This document shows, piece by piece, positions 1 through 8,974 of a stretch of DNA of 41,001 bases. The first letter of the stretch is position 1. Each line of letters opens with the position of its first letter. Location: NCBI GenBank assembly GCA_021208885.1, contig JAJOJF010000034.1, forward strand, positions 1 to 41,001, read 5' to 3'. Source of the DNA: Burkholderiaceae bacterium (lineage in GTDB: Bacteria > Pseudomonadota > Gammaproteobacteria > Burkholderiales > Burkholderiaceae_B). The notes below the pieces were generated by a model. That model was not told the DNA's origin. It saw nothing but the letters and a program-made list of their open reading frames with translations, and did no database searches. Made by a program: the position numbers and the translations under genes.

Positions 1-90
1 CAGATTGATCAACCGTCGGAAATGCCGCTCGTTTCGCTACCTGTGCGCTGTGCACCAACGCTTTTAACCACGAAACAGAAAATGATTTAA

Positions 91-111
91 TACAATCACT
101 TGACTAGTCAA
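91..111 (+). promoter_or_regulatory. Possible -10 element and 12-bp palindrome upstream of the exported-protein gene
   Basis: TACAAT at 91-96 resembles a sigma-70 -10 box, but no good -35 lies at the right distance. Just downstream, 100-111 reads TTGACTAGTCAA, a perfect 12-bp palindrome about 22 bases before the ATG at 134. Its position over or after the predicted transcription start would suit a repressor site. No regulator gene for it is visible nearby, so this is weak evidence. Confidence 0.25.
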
Positions 112-133
112 TACATATCAGGAACAGGCGACT

Positions 134-712
134 ATGATGAACAACGCAGTCAACCAAACCCTTGGTTTATTGAGCGTTTTGATGGCGATTTGGTTTGGGG
201 CAACTGCCCATGCCCAAAGCAGCGCGGTAGCAACAGATTTGTCGTTGTACATCGTGCAGCATTGTGCTTCGATGTCCAAGGGTGGGCGCTGCAATCTGTC
301 GTTTGTGCAGACACCGACTGGCATGACCGCTAGTGGTGACGTGACACAAACGTGCTCGCCGGGCTGGCTGGCACACGTGACCGCCGAGCGTGGTACCGTC
401 GAAAAGGGCGGCGTTAATCGAGGTCAAGCGGTGGTTTGTGGTCATACGGAGCCGGCTAATGCTCTGCGGGCTTTATTTGTATCGTGTAATGAGCAGACCC
501 TTGGCATCTGTCGGGATGCTAATCACGTTAACGTGCAATGGGCTTACTGGTCAGGCGATGACGCGGCCTTAAAGCGGTTACCCATGGACAGCGCGCTACA
601 GATAGAGCAATTGCCGCAAGCACAGCAGTGTGCGTCCGTTGTGCCTTTAGTAGAGTCAGTTAGTTGCTCCCCCGAGGCAGCCGTCCTATTGCGTCAAACT
701 GGCTTGAGATAA
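134..712 (+). CDS. Exported Cys-rich protein of unknown function
   Basis: A 192-residue protein that I do not recognise. Residues 1-28 form a good Sec signal peptide: a short N-terminus, a hydrophobic stretch (LGLLSVLMAIWFGA) and a likely cleavage after AHA. The mature part holds eight cysteines spread along its length, which fits four disulfide bonds and a periplasmic or secreted location. No transmembrane segment follows the signal. ATG codons stand at 134 and 137, and I took the first. The stop lies two bases from the convergent uvrA stop, so the gene is probably monocistronic. The cysteines and signal peptide are seen directly; the localisation is inferred. No function is proposed. Confidence 0.75.
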   Translation: MMNNAVNQTLGLLSVLMAIWFGATAHAQSSAVATDLSLYIVQHCASMSKGGRCNLSFVQTPTGMTASGDVTQTCSPGWLAHVTAERGTVEKGGVNRGQAVVCGHTEPANALRALFVSCNEQTLGICRDANHVNVQWAYWSGDDAALKRLPMDSALQIEQLPQAQQCASVVPLVESVSCSPEAAVLLRQTGLR

Positions 713-714
713 CT

Positions 715-3576
715 TTAGGTCACTGACTTAAGCGTGCGTTGGTTTTTTAGTTGCATCTGGCGTTCAAGTACGGTTTTCAAGTAGTGCCCTGTATGGCTGT
801 CGGCGCAGTGTGTAATTTGCTCCGGGGTGCCTTGGGCGACGACGTGCCCACCGCCCTCGCCGCCTTCGGGCCCTAAATCAATAACCCAGTCGGCAGTCTT
901 GATCACATCGAGGTTGTGTTCAATCACCACCACACTATTGCCTGCGTCCACCAGCTTGTTCAGCACGCTCAAAAGCAGTGAAATGTCATGGAAATGCAAT
1001 CCGGTAGTTGGTTCATCGAGGACATATAGTGTCTGGCCACTGCCGCGCTTTGACAGTTCGAGTGACAGTTTTACCCGTTGAGCCTCACCGCCTGACAGTG
1101 TGGTGGCGCTTTGGCCTAGACGAATGTACGATAAGCCGACATCAAGCAATGTTTGCAGACGCCTGGAAATGGCTGGCACTGCATCAAAGTACGATAGGGC
1201 TTGTTCCACCGTCAAATCCAGCACTTCGTGAATGTTTTTGCCGCGGTATCGAATTTCGAGCGTTTCACGGTTATAGCGCTTGCCATGACAAACCTCGCAC
1301 GGAACGTACATATCTGGCAAGAAGTGCATTTCTACCTTCACCATGCCGTCACCCTGGCAAGCTTCACAGCGTCCACCCTTGACATTAAAACTAAATCGTC
1401 CTGGGTCATAGCCTCGCGCACGAGATTCCGGCACACCGGCAAACAAATCACGAATCGGTGAGAACAAGCCGGTGTAGGTTGCCGGGTTGCTGCGCGGCGT
1501 GCGTCCAATCGGGCTTTGGTCGACGGTGATGATTTTGTCCAGATGCTCCAGCCCTTCAATGGACCGATAGTCTGCTGGCTCATCGTGGCTGCGATTGAGC
1601 TGACGTGACAAGGCAGCTGCTAGCGTGTCGTTGATCAGTGTTGACTTGCCTGAGCCTGAGACACCGGTGATACAGACCAGACGACCAAGCGGCACATGCA
1701 GATCCACATCTTTCAAGTTGTTACCGGTGCAGCCGAGGATTGACAGCCGAGGCGTGCCAGTGTCGATTTTGCGGCGCTTGGGCACTTCAATGGCGCGTCT
1801 CCCGCTCAAATAGTCACCGGTTAGTGAGTCTCGTGACTCGGTGATCATGGCCGGTGTCCCCTCGGCCACCACCTGGCCGCCATGCTCGCCAGCGCCGGGT
1901 CCCATATCGACCACCCAATCGGCTTGACGGATCATGTCTTCGTCATGTTCGACGACCAGCACGCTGTTGCCAAGCTCCCGCAAGTGGGTCAGTGTGTTGA
2001 TCAGTCGGTCGTTGTCTCGCTGGTGTAGCCCAATTGAAGGCTCATCTAGCACATACATTACGCCAGTTAATCCTGAGCCTATCTGGCTGGCTAGCCGAAT
2101 CCGCTGCGCTTCGCCACCCGAGATAGTGTCAGCCCTTCTGTCCAGGGACAAATAGGTGAGACCCACATTGTTTAGAAAAACCAGCCTGGCTTGAATTTCG
2201 CGCACGATGCGTTCGGCAATTTCATGCTTTGCACCCTCGAGCGCTAATTCTTCAAACCAAGTCAGGCAGTCAATCAAGGTCAGTGACTCAACCTCATGAA
2301 TGGCTTTGTCACCTACGTGTACACATCGAGCCTGGGCTCTTAGGCGTGAACCGCCACAATCAGGGCAATGACGCTGGCTGCGCAATCGGTTCAGTGTTTC
2401 GCGCACCGTGGCTGAATCAGTCTCACGCCAACGACGGTCAAGATTAGGCAGTACACCTTCAAAGGGATGGCGCTTGATGCTGCTTTTGCCACTGGGATCT
2501 AAGTAGAAAAATGCGATTTCCGTGGCATCTGAGCCATGCAGAATTACCCGTTGTATGTCTGACGGTAAATCTTGCCAGGGCGTATCAAGATCGAATCCGT
2601 AGTGCGCCGCTAGGCTTGTCAGTAGCGCAAAGGTAAATGCGTTGCGTTTGTCCCAGCCTTCGATGGCACCAGCGCCCAGACTGAGCTCGGGAAATGCCAC
2701 CACTTTTTGTGCGTCAAATACATCTACAAAACCCAAACCGTCACAGGTCGGGCAGGCGCCAGTCGGGCTGTTAAAGCTAAACAGCCGCGGTTCGAGCGTG
2801 CCGACGGTGTAATCACATTGCGGACAAGCATAGCGGCTCGAGAAAGCCTGCTCGCTCTGCATGTCGAGGTTTAGCACCAGCACTTTGCCCTCTGCCAGTC
2901 CGGTTGCGGTTTCCAGGCTTTCGGCGATCCGTGTTTGACTGTCGGGTTTGACGCGAAGACGGTCGATGACAACATCGATATCCAGTGGTTTGTCATTGGG
3001 CATTTTAGGCAACGGGTCAAGTGCCAGCATTTCGCCGTTGACCCGAATGCGCACAAATCCTTGAGCCTGCCACTGCTGGCACAGGCGATTTGCGTCAGCA
3101 GTCTGCCCTCGCGCAACAGGCGCGACGATGGCAATTCGCGTGTCCTCAGGCCACTGCATGATCATGTCAACCATCTGGCTGATGCTGTGCGAGATAAGTG
3201 CATCGCCGTGTGTCGGGCAATAGGGTGTACCCACGCGCGCAAATAGTAGGCGCAAGTAATCGTGAATTTCGGTAATGGTGCCAACAGTCGAGCGTGGATT
3301 GTGACTCGCAGACTTTTGCTCGATGGCAATGGCCGGCGACAGACCTTCAATCAGATCAACATCAGGTTTTTCCAGGCGCTGTAAAAACTGGCGTGCATAG
3401 GCCGATAGGCTCTCCACGTAGCGGCGTTGCCCTTCGGCATAAAGCGTGTCGAACGCCAGGGACGATTTGCCAGAGCCGGACAGGCCAGTGATAACCACGA
3501 GCGACTTGCGGGGCAAGTCCAGTGAAATGTTTTTCAGGTTGTGGGTGCGAGCACCGCGAATTCTGATTTGATCCAT
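715..3576 (-). CDS. uvrA: UvrABC excinuclease subunit A
   Basis: The damage-sensing ATPase of nucleotide excision repair, acting in the cytoplasm with UvrB and UvrC. The 953-residue product has the usual length. It carries two ABC-type ATPase halves: the first Walker A (GLSGSGKSS) is at residues 31-39 and the second (GVSGSGKST) near 640. Each half has an [12 protein letters not shown] signature ([11 protein letters not shown], then [11 protein letters not shown]). Zinc-binding CxxC pairs are visible (CPQCDYT and CPTCDGLG in the first half, CEACQGDG and CEVCHGKR in the second). It is transcribed divergently from the MFS gene across about 70 bases. I looked for a LexA-type SOS box there and found none that is convincing. 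Confidence 0.98.
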   Translation of the reverse strand: MDQIRIRGARTHNLKNISLDLPRKSLVVITGLSGSGKSSLAFDTLYAEGQRRYVESLSAYARQFLQRLEKPDVDLIEGLSPAIAIEQKSASHNPRSTVGTITEIHDYLRLLFARVGTPYCPTHGDALISHSISQMVDMIMQWPEDTRIAIVAPVARGQTADANRLCQQWQAQGFVRIRVNGEMLALDPLPKMPNDKPLDIDVVIDRLRVKPDSQTRIAESLETATGLAEGKVLVLNLDMQSEQAFSSRYACPQCDYTVGTLEPRLFSFNSPTGACPTCDGLGFVDVFDAQKVVAFPELSLGAGAIEGWDKRNAFTFALLTSLAAHYGFDLDTPWQDLPSDIQRVILHGSDATEIAFFYLDPSGKSSIKRHPFEGVLPNLDRRWRETDSATVRETLNRLRSQRHCPDCGGSRLRAQARCVHVGDKAIHEVESLTLIDCLTWFEELALEGAKHEIAERIVREIQARLVFLNNVGLTYLSLDRRADTISGGEAQRIRLASQIGSGLTGVMYVLDEPSIGLHQRDNDRLINTLTHLRELGNSVLVVEHDEDMIRQADWVVDMGPGAGEHGGQVVAEGTPAMITESRDSLTGDYLSGRRAIEVPKRRKIDTGTPRLSILGCTGNNLKDVDLHVPLGRLVCITGVSGSGKSTLINDTLAAALSRQLNRSHDEPADYRSIEGLEHLDKIITVDQSPIGRTPRSNPATYTGLFSPIRDLFAGVPESRARGYDPGRFSFNVKGGRCEACQGDGMVKVEMHFLPDMYVPCEVCHGKRYNRETLEIRYRGKNIHEVLDLTVEQALSYFDAVPAISRRLQTLLDVGLSYIRLGQSATTLSGGEAQRVKLSLELSKRGSGQTLYVLDEPTTGLHFHDISLLLSVLNKLVDAGNSVVVIEHNLDVIKTADWVIDLGPEGGEGGGHVVAQGTPEQITHCADSHTGHYLKTVLERQMQLKNQRTLKSVT

Positions 3577-3647
3577 GCCGACAGGCGTGTCCGGTACGTT
3601 TTTTGAGGGTAACTTGGTACTATAACGCGCTAAACGGATTTTTATCT

Positions 3648-4886
3648 ATGCAATCTCACTCCCCTCGACTTGCCCTCACAGGTGCTGAGCGGCGCGCCAG
3701 TATCTCTTTGGCAGGATTGTTTGCTGCCCGCATGCTTGGGCTGTTTTTGTTGCTACCCGTTTTTGCTGTGGCTGCGCAAAGCCTCGAGGGTGGGATGGAT
3801 CCGGCTAAGGTTGGCTTGGCGCTAGGTATCTATGGGCTGACACAGGCTGTCATGCAGATCCCTTTCGGTATGGCGTCGGATCGTTTTGGGCGTCGTCCGG
3901 TCGTGTTAACTGGGCTTACCCTCTTTGTTGCAGGCAGCGTGATTTGTGCGTTGTCGGACGATATTTTCTGGGTCACCATCGGTCGGGCCATTCAGGGGTC
4001 GGGGGCTATCTCTGCGGCAGTGACCGCCTGGCTCGCTGATGCCACACGCCCTGAAGTGCGTACCCGTGCCATGGCGATGATCGGTGCCTCGATAGGTTTG
4101 TCATTTGCCCTGTCATTGGTTATTGCGCCCCTGACCGTGGGCTGGGGAGGGCTATCCGGTTTGTTCTGGTTGATTACCGGGTTGGGTGTTGTCGCATTTG
4201 TGGTGGCCGCCTTCGTGGTGCCAGCCGTTGCGCGCACCCCCAAACCGGAGAATCCCACCAAGTCCAAAGTAGTGCTCAAGCACCCTGGATTGCTACGGCT
4301 GAATTTTGGGGTGTTTTGTTTGCATTTAAGCCAGGTGGCGCTCTTTGTCGTAATGCCCCCGTTATTGGTCAAGCTCGGTGGCATACAGACTGATGCATTG
4401 TGGCAAGTCTATTTGCCAGTTTTGTTTATCTCATTCTTGTTTATGGTGCCCATCATCATCTTCACGGAAAAGCGTCGGGCTCATCCCAAGACGCTGCGTT
4501 GGGCCGTCGCTGGTCTAGTGGCTGTTGGGCTGGGCTTTGCCCTGACAGGCACGAATTGGATCTGGCTGTTGTTCTGGCTGACGGTGTTTTTCATTGCTTT
4601 CAATGTGCTTGAAGCACTTCAGCCATCTCTGGTCTCGCGGGTAGCGCCTCCAGAGCTAAAGGGTTTGGCACTCGGGGTTTACAACACGACGCAGGCAACC
4701 GGGCTTTTTCTAGGGGGTGCGGTGGGTGGCTGGTTGGTGCAGTCGGCGGGAAATGAGTCTGTCTTCTGGGTCATCGCGGCACTGAGTGCGATTTGGCTGG
4801 CAGTGACTTGGAAATTGACAATGCCATCGATGGATACTGGTTTGTCTGAACCAAGGACACCGACGGCTGTAAATACGGCTGCTTAG
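3648..4886 (+). CDS. MFS transporter, YajR-like drug/H+ antiporter family
   Basis: A 412-residue inner-membrane transporter of the major facilitator superfamily with about twelve hydrophobic segments. The loop 2-3 signature is present (GMASDRFGRRPVVL), typical of the proton-driven exporter (DHA1-like) branch. The start was set at the ATG at 3648 because the family N-terminus begins there; an in-frame TTG at 3603 would add 15 unlikely residues. The product lies between uvrA and ssb, an arrangement I recall as common in Burkholderiales. The substrate cannot be read from the sequence. No strong Shine-Dalgarno precedes the ATG. Confidence 0.93.
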   Translation: MQSHSPRLALTGAERRASISLAGLFAARMLGLFLLLPVFAVAAQSLEGGMDPAKVGLALGIYGLTQAVMQIPFGMASDRFGRRPVVLTGLTLFVAGSVICALSDDIFWVTIGRAIQGSGAISAAVTAWLADATRPEVRTRAMAMIGASIGLSFALSLVIAPLTVGWGGLSGLFWLITGLGVVAFVVAAFVVPAVARTPKPENPTKSKVVLKHPGLLRLNFGVFCLHLSQVALFVVMPPLLVKLGGIQTDALWQVYLPVLFISFLFMVPIIIFTEKRRAHPKTLRWAVAGLVAVGLGFALTGTNWIWLLFWLTVFFIAFNVLEALQPSLVSRVAPPELKGLALGVYNTTQATGLFLGGAVGGWLVQSAGNESVFWVIAALSAIWLAVTWKLTMPSMDTGLSEPRTPTAVNTAA

Positions 4887-5016
4887 CCATCCGTTGTGGA
4901 ATACACTGATGGGCAATCGTCTGCAGTTTGCCACCCAAGCCCGGCAATTTCAGGCACCATGACGGCATTGCGATCTGTCTCGCAAGCAGAAAAATTTTTG
5001 AGTAAGGGAGAACTGA

Positions 5017-5496
5017 GTGGCATCGGTCAATAAAGTGATTCTGGTGGGCAATCTAGGGCGTGACCCGGAAGTGCGTTATAGCCCCGAGGGTAGCGCAGTT
5101 TGCAACATTTCGATTGCTACCACGAGCAATTGGAAGGACAAAGCAACTGGTGAGCGCCGTGAGGAAACCGAGTGGCACCGTGTGGTGATGTACAACCGTT
5201 TGGCTGAAATCGCCGGCGAGTACTTGCGCAAGGGCAGACCTGTCTATATCGAGGGTCGTTTACGCACCCGAAAGTGGCAAAACAAGGAAGGACAAGACGT
5301 CTACACCACTGAAGTGATTGCCGACCAGATGCAAATGCTAGGTGGTCGCGACGGCATGGGTGGTGGTGAAGGTGGCGGTGGTGGGTACGAAGGTGGATCT
5401 CGCCCAGCTTCCCGTCCACAGGCCCAGCGACCAGCGGCACCCGCTGCGGGTGGCAGTTCCAATCTGGGTGATCTGGACGACGATATTCCGTTCTGA
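5017..5496 (+). CDS. ssb: Single-stranded DNA-binding protein
   Basis: A 159-residue SSB. Residues 1-110 form the OB fold ([18 protein letters not shown] at the start, [19 protein letters not shown] in the middle). A Gly-rich and then Pro/Ala-rich linker follows at about 114-148. The acidic tip DDDIPF at the C-terminus is the docking site for SSB partner proteins. It coats single-stranded DNA during replication, recombination and repair. The start is GTG at 5017, supported by a purine-rich AAGGGAG about eight bases upstream; a GTG start fits the family N-terminus (MASVNKV). An intrinsic terminator follows at 5569-5604. The neighbouring uvrA and MFS genes agree with housekeeping DNA-repair context. 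Confidence 0.98.
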   Translation: MASVNKVILVGNLGRDPEVRYSPEGSAVCNISIATTSNWKDKATGERREETEWHRVVMYNRLAEIAGEYLRKGRPVYIEGRLRTRKWQNKEGQDVYTTEVIADQMQMLGGRDGMGGGEGGGGGYEGGSRPASRPQAQRPAAPAAGGSSNLGDLDDDIPF

Positions 5497-5568
5497 GTGG
5501 TCCACCGACGGCTTTCTGTGACAGCAAGCTAGCTCTAACAATACCGAGCAGTACCAGGCAACACCGAT

Positions 5569-5604
5569 TCCCGGCCGATGCATCTTGGCTGGGATTTTTG
5601 TTTT
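5569..5604 (+). terminator. Rho-independent terminator of ssb
   Basis: The left arm TCCCGGCC (5569-5576) pairs with GGCTGGGA (5587-5594) with one G-U wobble, giving an 8-bp GC-rich stem and a 10-base loop. TTTTTGTTTT follows directly. It lies 73 bases after the ssb stop. Confidence 0.85.
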
Positions 5605-5624
5605 AGGGGAGGTGTGACTGTTGT

Positions 5625-5816
5625 GTGGTACGACGTGTCCTTAAAACTGGTAGGGCAGACCGCGAGGCAGCACGTCGCGTAGATCGTCATGTAAAAGCGG
5701 TGTATGGCGACGTGACGGCACTCGTGAATGCTGGTGTCCTTTGTCGAACACCAAACGGTCGGGTTGAGTTCCCGTTTGATGCTGTCAAAGTTGAGTTTAT
5801 GTTGCGGGCCGCTTGA
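5625..5816 (+). pseudogene. N-terminally truncated winged-HTH regulator relic
   Basis: A 63-codon frame opening at GTG 5625. Its sequence from REAARRV through HVKAVYGDVTALVNAGVL to VEFPFDAVKVEFMLRAA resembles, from memory, the C-terminal DNA-binding part of a family of proteobacterial HTH regulators normally about 110-130 residues long. The expected N-terminal half is absent: the frame is closed by an in-frame TAG just upstream, inside the tail of the ssb terminator. No Shine-Dalgarno is placed for it. It is most likely a decayed remnant left by deletion, though a short functional protein cannot be excluded. It converges on the acyl-CoA synthetase gene. Confidence 0.55.
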
Positions 5817-5838
5817 GAACCTGCAAGGACAGCTCGCA

Positions 5839-7929
5839 CTATTGAAGCGTTATCAGTGCGTCAGCAGCATATGCCCCCTCACCCTCAGGCATAACAAAGA
5901 CCGGATTCAGATCGATGGACTGCAATCTGGGACCTGCAGCCATGGCAAAGCCGGAGAGCTTTGCAAGCATGGTGGCCAAAGCCTTGATGTCTGATTTTGC
6001 TTGGCCGCGTGCACCGAGTAGCAATGATGCGCCCTTAATGCTGTGAATCATCTGAAATGCCACATCTTCGTCAAACGGGCAGCGATGCAGGACCACATCA
6101 TCGAGAATTTCCACGAAAATGCCGCCCAATCCAAACACCGCCATAGGACCAAACACGGGATCACGTTGAATGCCTAGCAAGCACTGCACACCGCCTTGCA
6201 TCTGTTTGGCCACGAGTACGCCCTCAATTCTGGCAGCAGGGTCATGTTGCTTGGCTCGCTCAATCAGCGTATCAAAGCCTGCTCGTACCTGGTCATCACC
6301 TTCTATGTTGAGCAGCACGCCACCCATCTCGGTTTTATGGAGAATGTCGGGCGAGACAATTTTAAGAACCACAGGGCCATTTAGTGATTGAGCTGCAGCG
6401 ATGGCTTGCTCCGCGGTCTTGCAGACTGTCTCTGGCACTATTGAAATACCTGCCGCGGCTAGGATGCCTTTGGCACTGGCTTCGCTTGGTGTCTCATCTG
6501 GCAAATGGATGCTGTTGGTCGGTACCGAGGTTGGCGTACTTTGACGATTAAAAGCCTTACCATAGCGACCCATGGCAGCAATGGCGGCAACTGCCCGGCT
6601 GGGGTCTTCAAACACGGTAAATCCATCATCTTCGTAGCGACGCAACTTGTCTTTTTCACCCAGAGCGACCAATACGAACAATCGGTCTGGATATGCTTGC
6701 TTTAATGAAACTAATTCCCTGTGCAATCGATCTTCTGTTGTTGGCGCCGTTGCGGTGTAAGTCACGAATCCAAGGATCGATGTGTAGCCGCCATCAGTGA
6801 CCAGTGACTCGGTAAAGGCTCGCATCAGTGTCATGTCGTTTAGCACTTGCGCGGTCGTATCCACAGGATTGACTGGGGAAGCGAATGGCAGCAGCTCTAG
6901 CAATCTCTTTTGGGCGTGCTCGGGCATTGGTGGCATTGCCAAACCATGCGCTGCTGCTGCATCGGAGATGATGACACCAGCCCCGCCGCTAATCGTAAAG
7001 ACCCCTAGTGTGTTGTCTGCTGGATAAATGCCGCGGATGGCTAGCCGAGCAATATCCAGCATTTGTTCAGTCGTTTGCGCACGCACCACACCAAGCTCAG
7101 CCATCACCGCATCAAACACCCGGTCGTCACCAGCAATCGACGCCGTATGTGACAGGGCTGCGGCTTGCCCCAAAGCGCTTTGGCCAACCTTCATGATGAC
7201 TACTGGTTTGCGCATTTGTCGGGCACGATCAAGCGCGGAAACCAAAGCGCCAGCCTCACGCACGCCCTCGGAATACAGGGCGATAACTTTGGTGTTCGGG
7301 TCATCAACGAGCAAGTTGATGATGTCACCCAAGGTCAGGTCAGCTTCATTGCCCGTCATAACCATGGTCGATAAGCCAATACCGGCAGCGACGGCCGCAG
7401 TCATCAAGTGCGCCCCGTAGGCACCGGACTGACTGACAATGGCAACATTTCCTGGTTTGGGAAACCCGAGCTCTAAGCCAGTGGCAAAGCTGCCGTAAAA
7501 ATTCGTCTGTGGGTTAACGATCCCTAGTGAATTAGGTCCGATCAAGCGCATGCCATGCGCTTTGGCAGTGCTGACCATCTCGTCTTGCAGGGCAGCACCT
7601 TTGTCACCGACTTCGGCAAACCCGGCGCTGAAGATAATCGCACCGGCACAACCTCTATTTGCTAGGGCCGATACAGTCTCAAGTACTGCTGAAGCAGGCA
7701 CTGCTACGATAGCCACATCGGGTGTTTGCGGCAGGGCATCGATGCTTGGATAGGTTTTCAGACCCTGCACGGTCTCGCGGTTGGGGTTAACTGGCATGAT
7801 TTGGCCGGCAAAGCCTTGCCTGAGCATGTAGGCAATCGGTTTGCCACCAATGCGCGAGGGGTCGTCAGATGCGCCAATGATGGCAACCGTGTTGGGATTG
7901 AGCAGACGGCTAAGACTGGTGGTGTTCAT
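5839..7929 (-). CDS. ADP-forming acyl-CoA synthetase (acetate--CoA ligase family)
   Basis: A 696-residue fused enzyme of the nucleoside-diphosphate-forming acyl-CoA synthetase family, which interconverts acyl-CoA + ADP + phosphate with acid + CoA + ATP. The order is an N-terminal CoA-binding Rossmann domain (VAIIGASDDPSRIGGKP at the start), a succinyl-CoA-ligase-like middle with the phospho-histidine region (SHTASIAGDD), and a C-terminal ATP-grasp domain (GPVVLKIVSPDILHKTEMGG). There is no extra GNAT acetyltransferase domain, unlike Pat-type relatives. The start is the ATG at 7929; a TTG at 7944 would add only five residues. The natural acid is unknown. It is divergent from the ars operon, probably by chance. 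Confidence 0.9.
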   Translation of the reverse strand: MNTTSLSRLLNPNTVAIIGASDDPSRIGGKPIAYMLRQGFAGQIMPVNPNRETVQGLKTYPSIDALPQTPDVAIVAVPASAVLETVSALANRGCAGAIIFSAGFAEVGDKGAALQDEMVSTAKAHGMRLIGPNSLGIVNPQTNFYGSFATGLELGFPKPGNVAIVSQSGAYGAHLMTAAVAAGIGLSTMVMTGNEADLTLGDIINLLVDDPNTKVIALYSEGVREAGALVSALDRARQMRKPVVIMKVGQSALGQAAALSHTASIAGDDRVFDAVMAELGVVRAQTTEQMLDIARLAIRGIYPADNTLGVFTISGGAGVIISDAAAAHGLAMPPMPEHAQKRLLELLPFASPVNPVDTTAQVLNDMTLMRAFTESLVTDGGYTSILGFVTYTATAPTTEDRLHRELVSLKQAYPDRLFVLVALGEKDKLRRYEDDGFTVFEDPSRAVAAIAAMGRYGKAFNRQSTPTSVPTNSIHLPDETPSEASAKGILAAAGISIVPETVCKTAEQAIAAAQSLNGPVVLKIVSPDILHKTEMGGVLLNIEGDDQVRAGFDTLIERAKQHDPAARIEGVLVAKQMQGGVQCLLGIQRDPVFGPMAVFGLGGIFVEILDDVVLHRCPFDEDVAFQMIHSIKGASLLLGARGQAKSDIKALATMLAKLSGFAMAAGPRLQSIDLNPVFVMPEGEGAYAADALITLQ

Positions 7930-8026
7930 TTTTTCGTTAGGCAATGCTGTGGATGAGTCCAGTTTAAAAGCGGGAATCTCATTCAGCGAATTGCCATAAC
8001 AAACCTGTCATTAAAAATTCACAAAT

Positions 8027-8046
8027 ATTTCGATAATTATCGAAAT
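8027..8046 (+). promoter_or_regulatory. ArsR operator, perfect 20-bp palindrome
   Basis: ATTTCGATAATTATCGAAAT is a perfect inverted repeat ending 11 bases before the arsR ATG. GATAAT at 8032-8037, inside it, could serve as the -10 element, so a bound ArsR dimer would block RNA polymerase. AT-rich dyads of this kind just upstream of arsR are typical of autoregulated metal-sensor operons. Binding is inferred. Confidence 0.8.
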
Positions 8047-8057
8047 ACAATTTACGC

Positions 8058-8471
8058 ATGATTTCAAAAACACTACCCGCCGCACGTGTGATGCAAAGCT
8101 CGAATGCAGACCAGATCATGCATGAAGATGCTGCCCTCATGTTGGCAGCCATCGGACACCCGATTCGACTGCAAGTATTCCGGACGCTCGTGCAAGCAGG
8201 CCCCAACGGTTTGGCAGCAGGCGAAATTGCTCGAATGCTGAAAATGGCACCTTCATCGTTGAATTTTCATTTGCGGGCTCTGCAACAAAATCGTCTGATC
8301 AGTTCTCGAACTGAGGGTAGGTTTGTGATTTACACCGCTTTGTTCGATTCCATGTCTGCTTTGCTAGGGTTTCTGACCGAGAACTGTTGCGGCGGTAACC
8401 CATGCATGCCATCTGCAACGCCAGCCCGCCTGGCGCGTTGCGCCACCAAACCTAAAACGGAAACATCATGA
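8058..8471 (+). CDS. arsR: ArsR/SmtB-family arsenic-responsive repressor
   Basis: A 137-residue winged-helix repressor. The HTH core covers about residues 24-95, including IGHPIRLQVFRTLVQAG and the recognition helix region APSSLNFHLRALQQNRLI. The As(III)-sensing site is probably Cys110, Cys111 and Cys116 just after the dimer helix (ENCCGGNPC). This C-terminal vicinal-Cys type resembles the site known from Acidithiobacillus ArsR rather than the E. coli CVC motif. A further Cys lies near the C-terminus. The ATG at 8058 has no clear Shine-Dalgarno and is only 11 bases from the operator; in-frame ATGs at 8091 and 8118 are alternatives. It overlaps arsC by four bases, so the genes are translationally coupled. 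Confidence 0.92.
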   Translation: MISKTLPAARVMQSSNADQIMHEDAALMLAAIGHPIRLQVFRTLVQAGPNGLAAGEIARMLKMAPSSLNFHLRALQQNRLISSRTEGRFVIYTALFDSMSALLGFLTENCCGGNPCMPSATPARLARCATKPKTETS

Positions 8472-8974
8472 CGAGCGATCAACGTCCCTGGAATGTCCTC
8501 TTTTTGTGCCGCGCTAACTCGGCTCGCAGCCAGATCGCAGAGGTTTTGTTAAACCGCATGGGCAATGGCCGTTTCAAGGCCTACAGTGCTGGCAGCAATC
8601 CAGCGCAAGCGGTGCATCCCATGACCTTTGAGGTACTTAAAGGGCTTGATTATCCACTGGATCAATTGCGGCCGAAGGATTGGGCCGAGTTTGGCCAGCC
8701 AGAGGCACCGGTTATGGATTTTGTTTTTACAGTGTGTGATGACACTGCTGGTGAGGTTTGTCCCACCTGGCCCGGTCAACCGATGACTGCCCATTGGGGC
8801 GTGAGTGATCCGGCCGCTGTCACTGGAAATGAGGCACTGCAAATGACTGCGTTTGGCGACGCATTGCGTCAAATTCGCCGTCGGCTTGAAATATTTGTCG
8901 AGCTGCCTATCGAAAAACTCGATCGCTTGTCTTTACAATCAAAAGTCGATGAGATCGGTAAAACAAGCGAATGA
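8468..8974 (+). CDS. arsC: Arsenate reductase, low-molecular-weight phosphatase type
   Basis: A 168-residue cytoplasmic enzyme reducing As(V) to As(III). The phosphatase-type P-loop CX5R spans Cys14-Arg20 (CRANSAR). Two further cysteines, Cys90 and Cys98 (VCDDTAGEVCP), sit where the thioredoxin-coupled enzymes form their redox relay. This places it in the LMW-PTP-derived class rather than the glutaredoxin-coupled E. coli class. The start ATG overlaps the arsR stop and the gene's own stop overlaps the acr3 start, each by four bases. The product feeds arsenite to the efflux pump encoded next. Confidence 0.93.
   Translation: MTSDQRPWNVLFLCRANSARSQIAEVLLNRMGNGRFKAYSAGSNPAQAVHPMTFEVLKGLDYPLDQLRPKDWAEFGQPEAPVMDFVFTVCDDTAGEVCPTWPGQPMTAHWGVSDPAAVTGNEALQMTAFGDALRQIRRRLEIFVELPIEKLDRLSLQSKVDEIGKTSE

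Noticed and set aside
1..90. Coding sequence at the left edge
   Set aside because: No open frame with coding character was seen; it looks like intergenic DNA.
3577..3647. SOS (LexA) box upstream of uvrA
   Set aside because: No CTGT-N8-ACAG pattern was found there or upstream of dinB (31977-32023).
3992..4384. A 130-codon minus-strand frame within the MFS gene
   Set aside because: Antisense shadow of a transporter; no start signal or domain.
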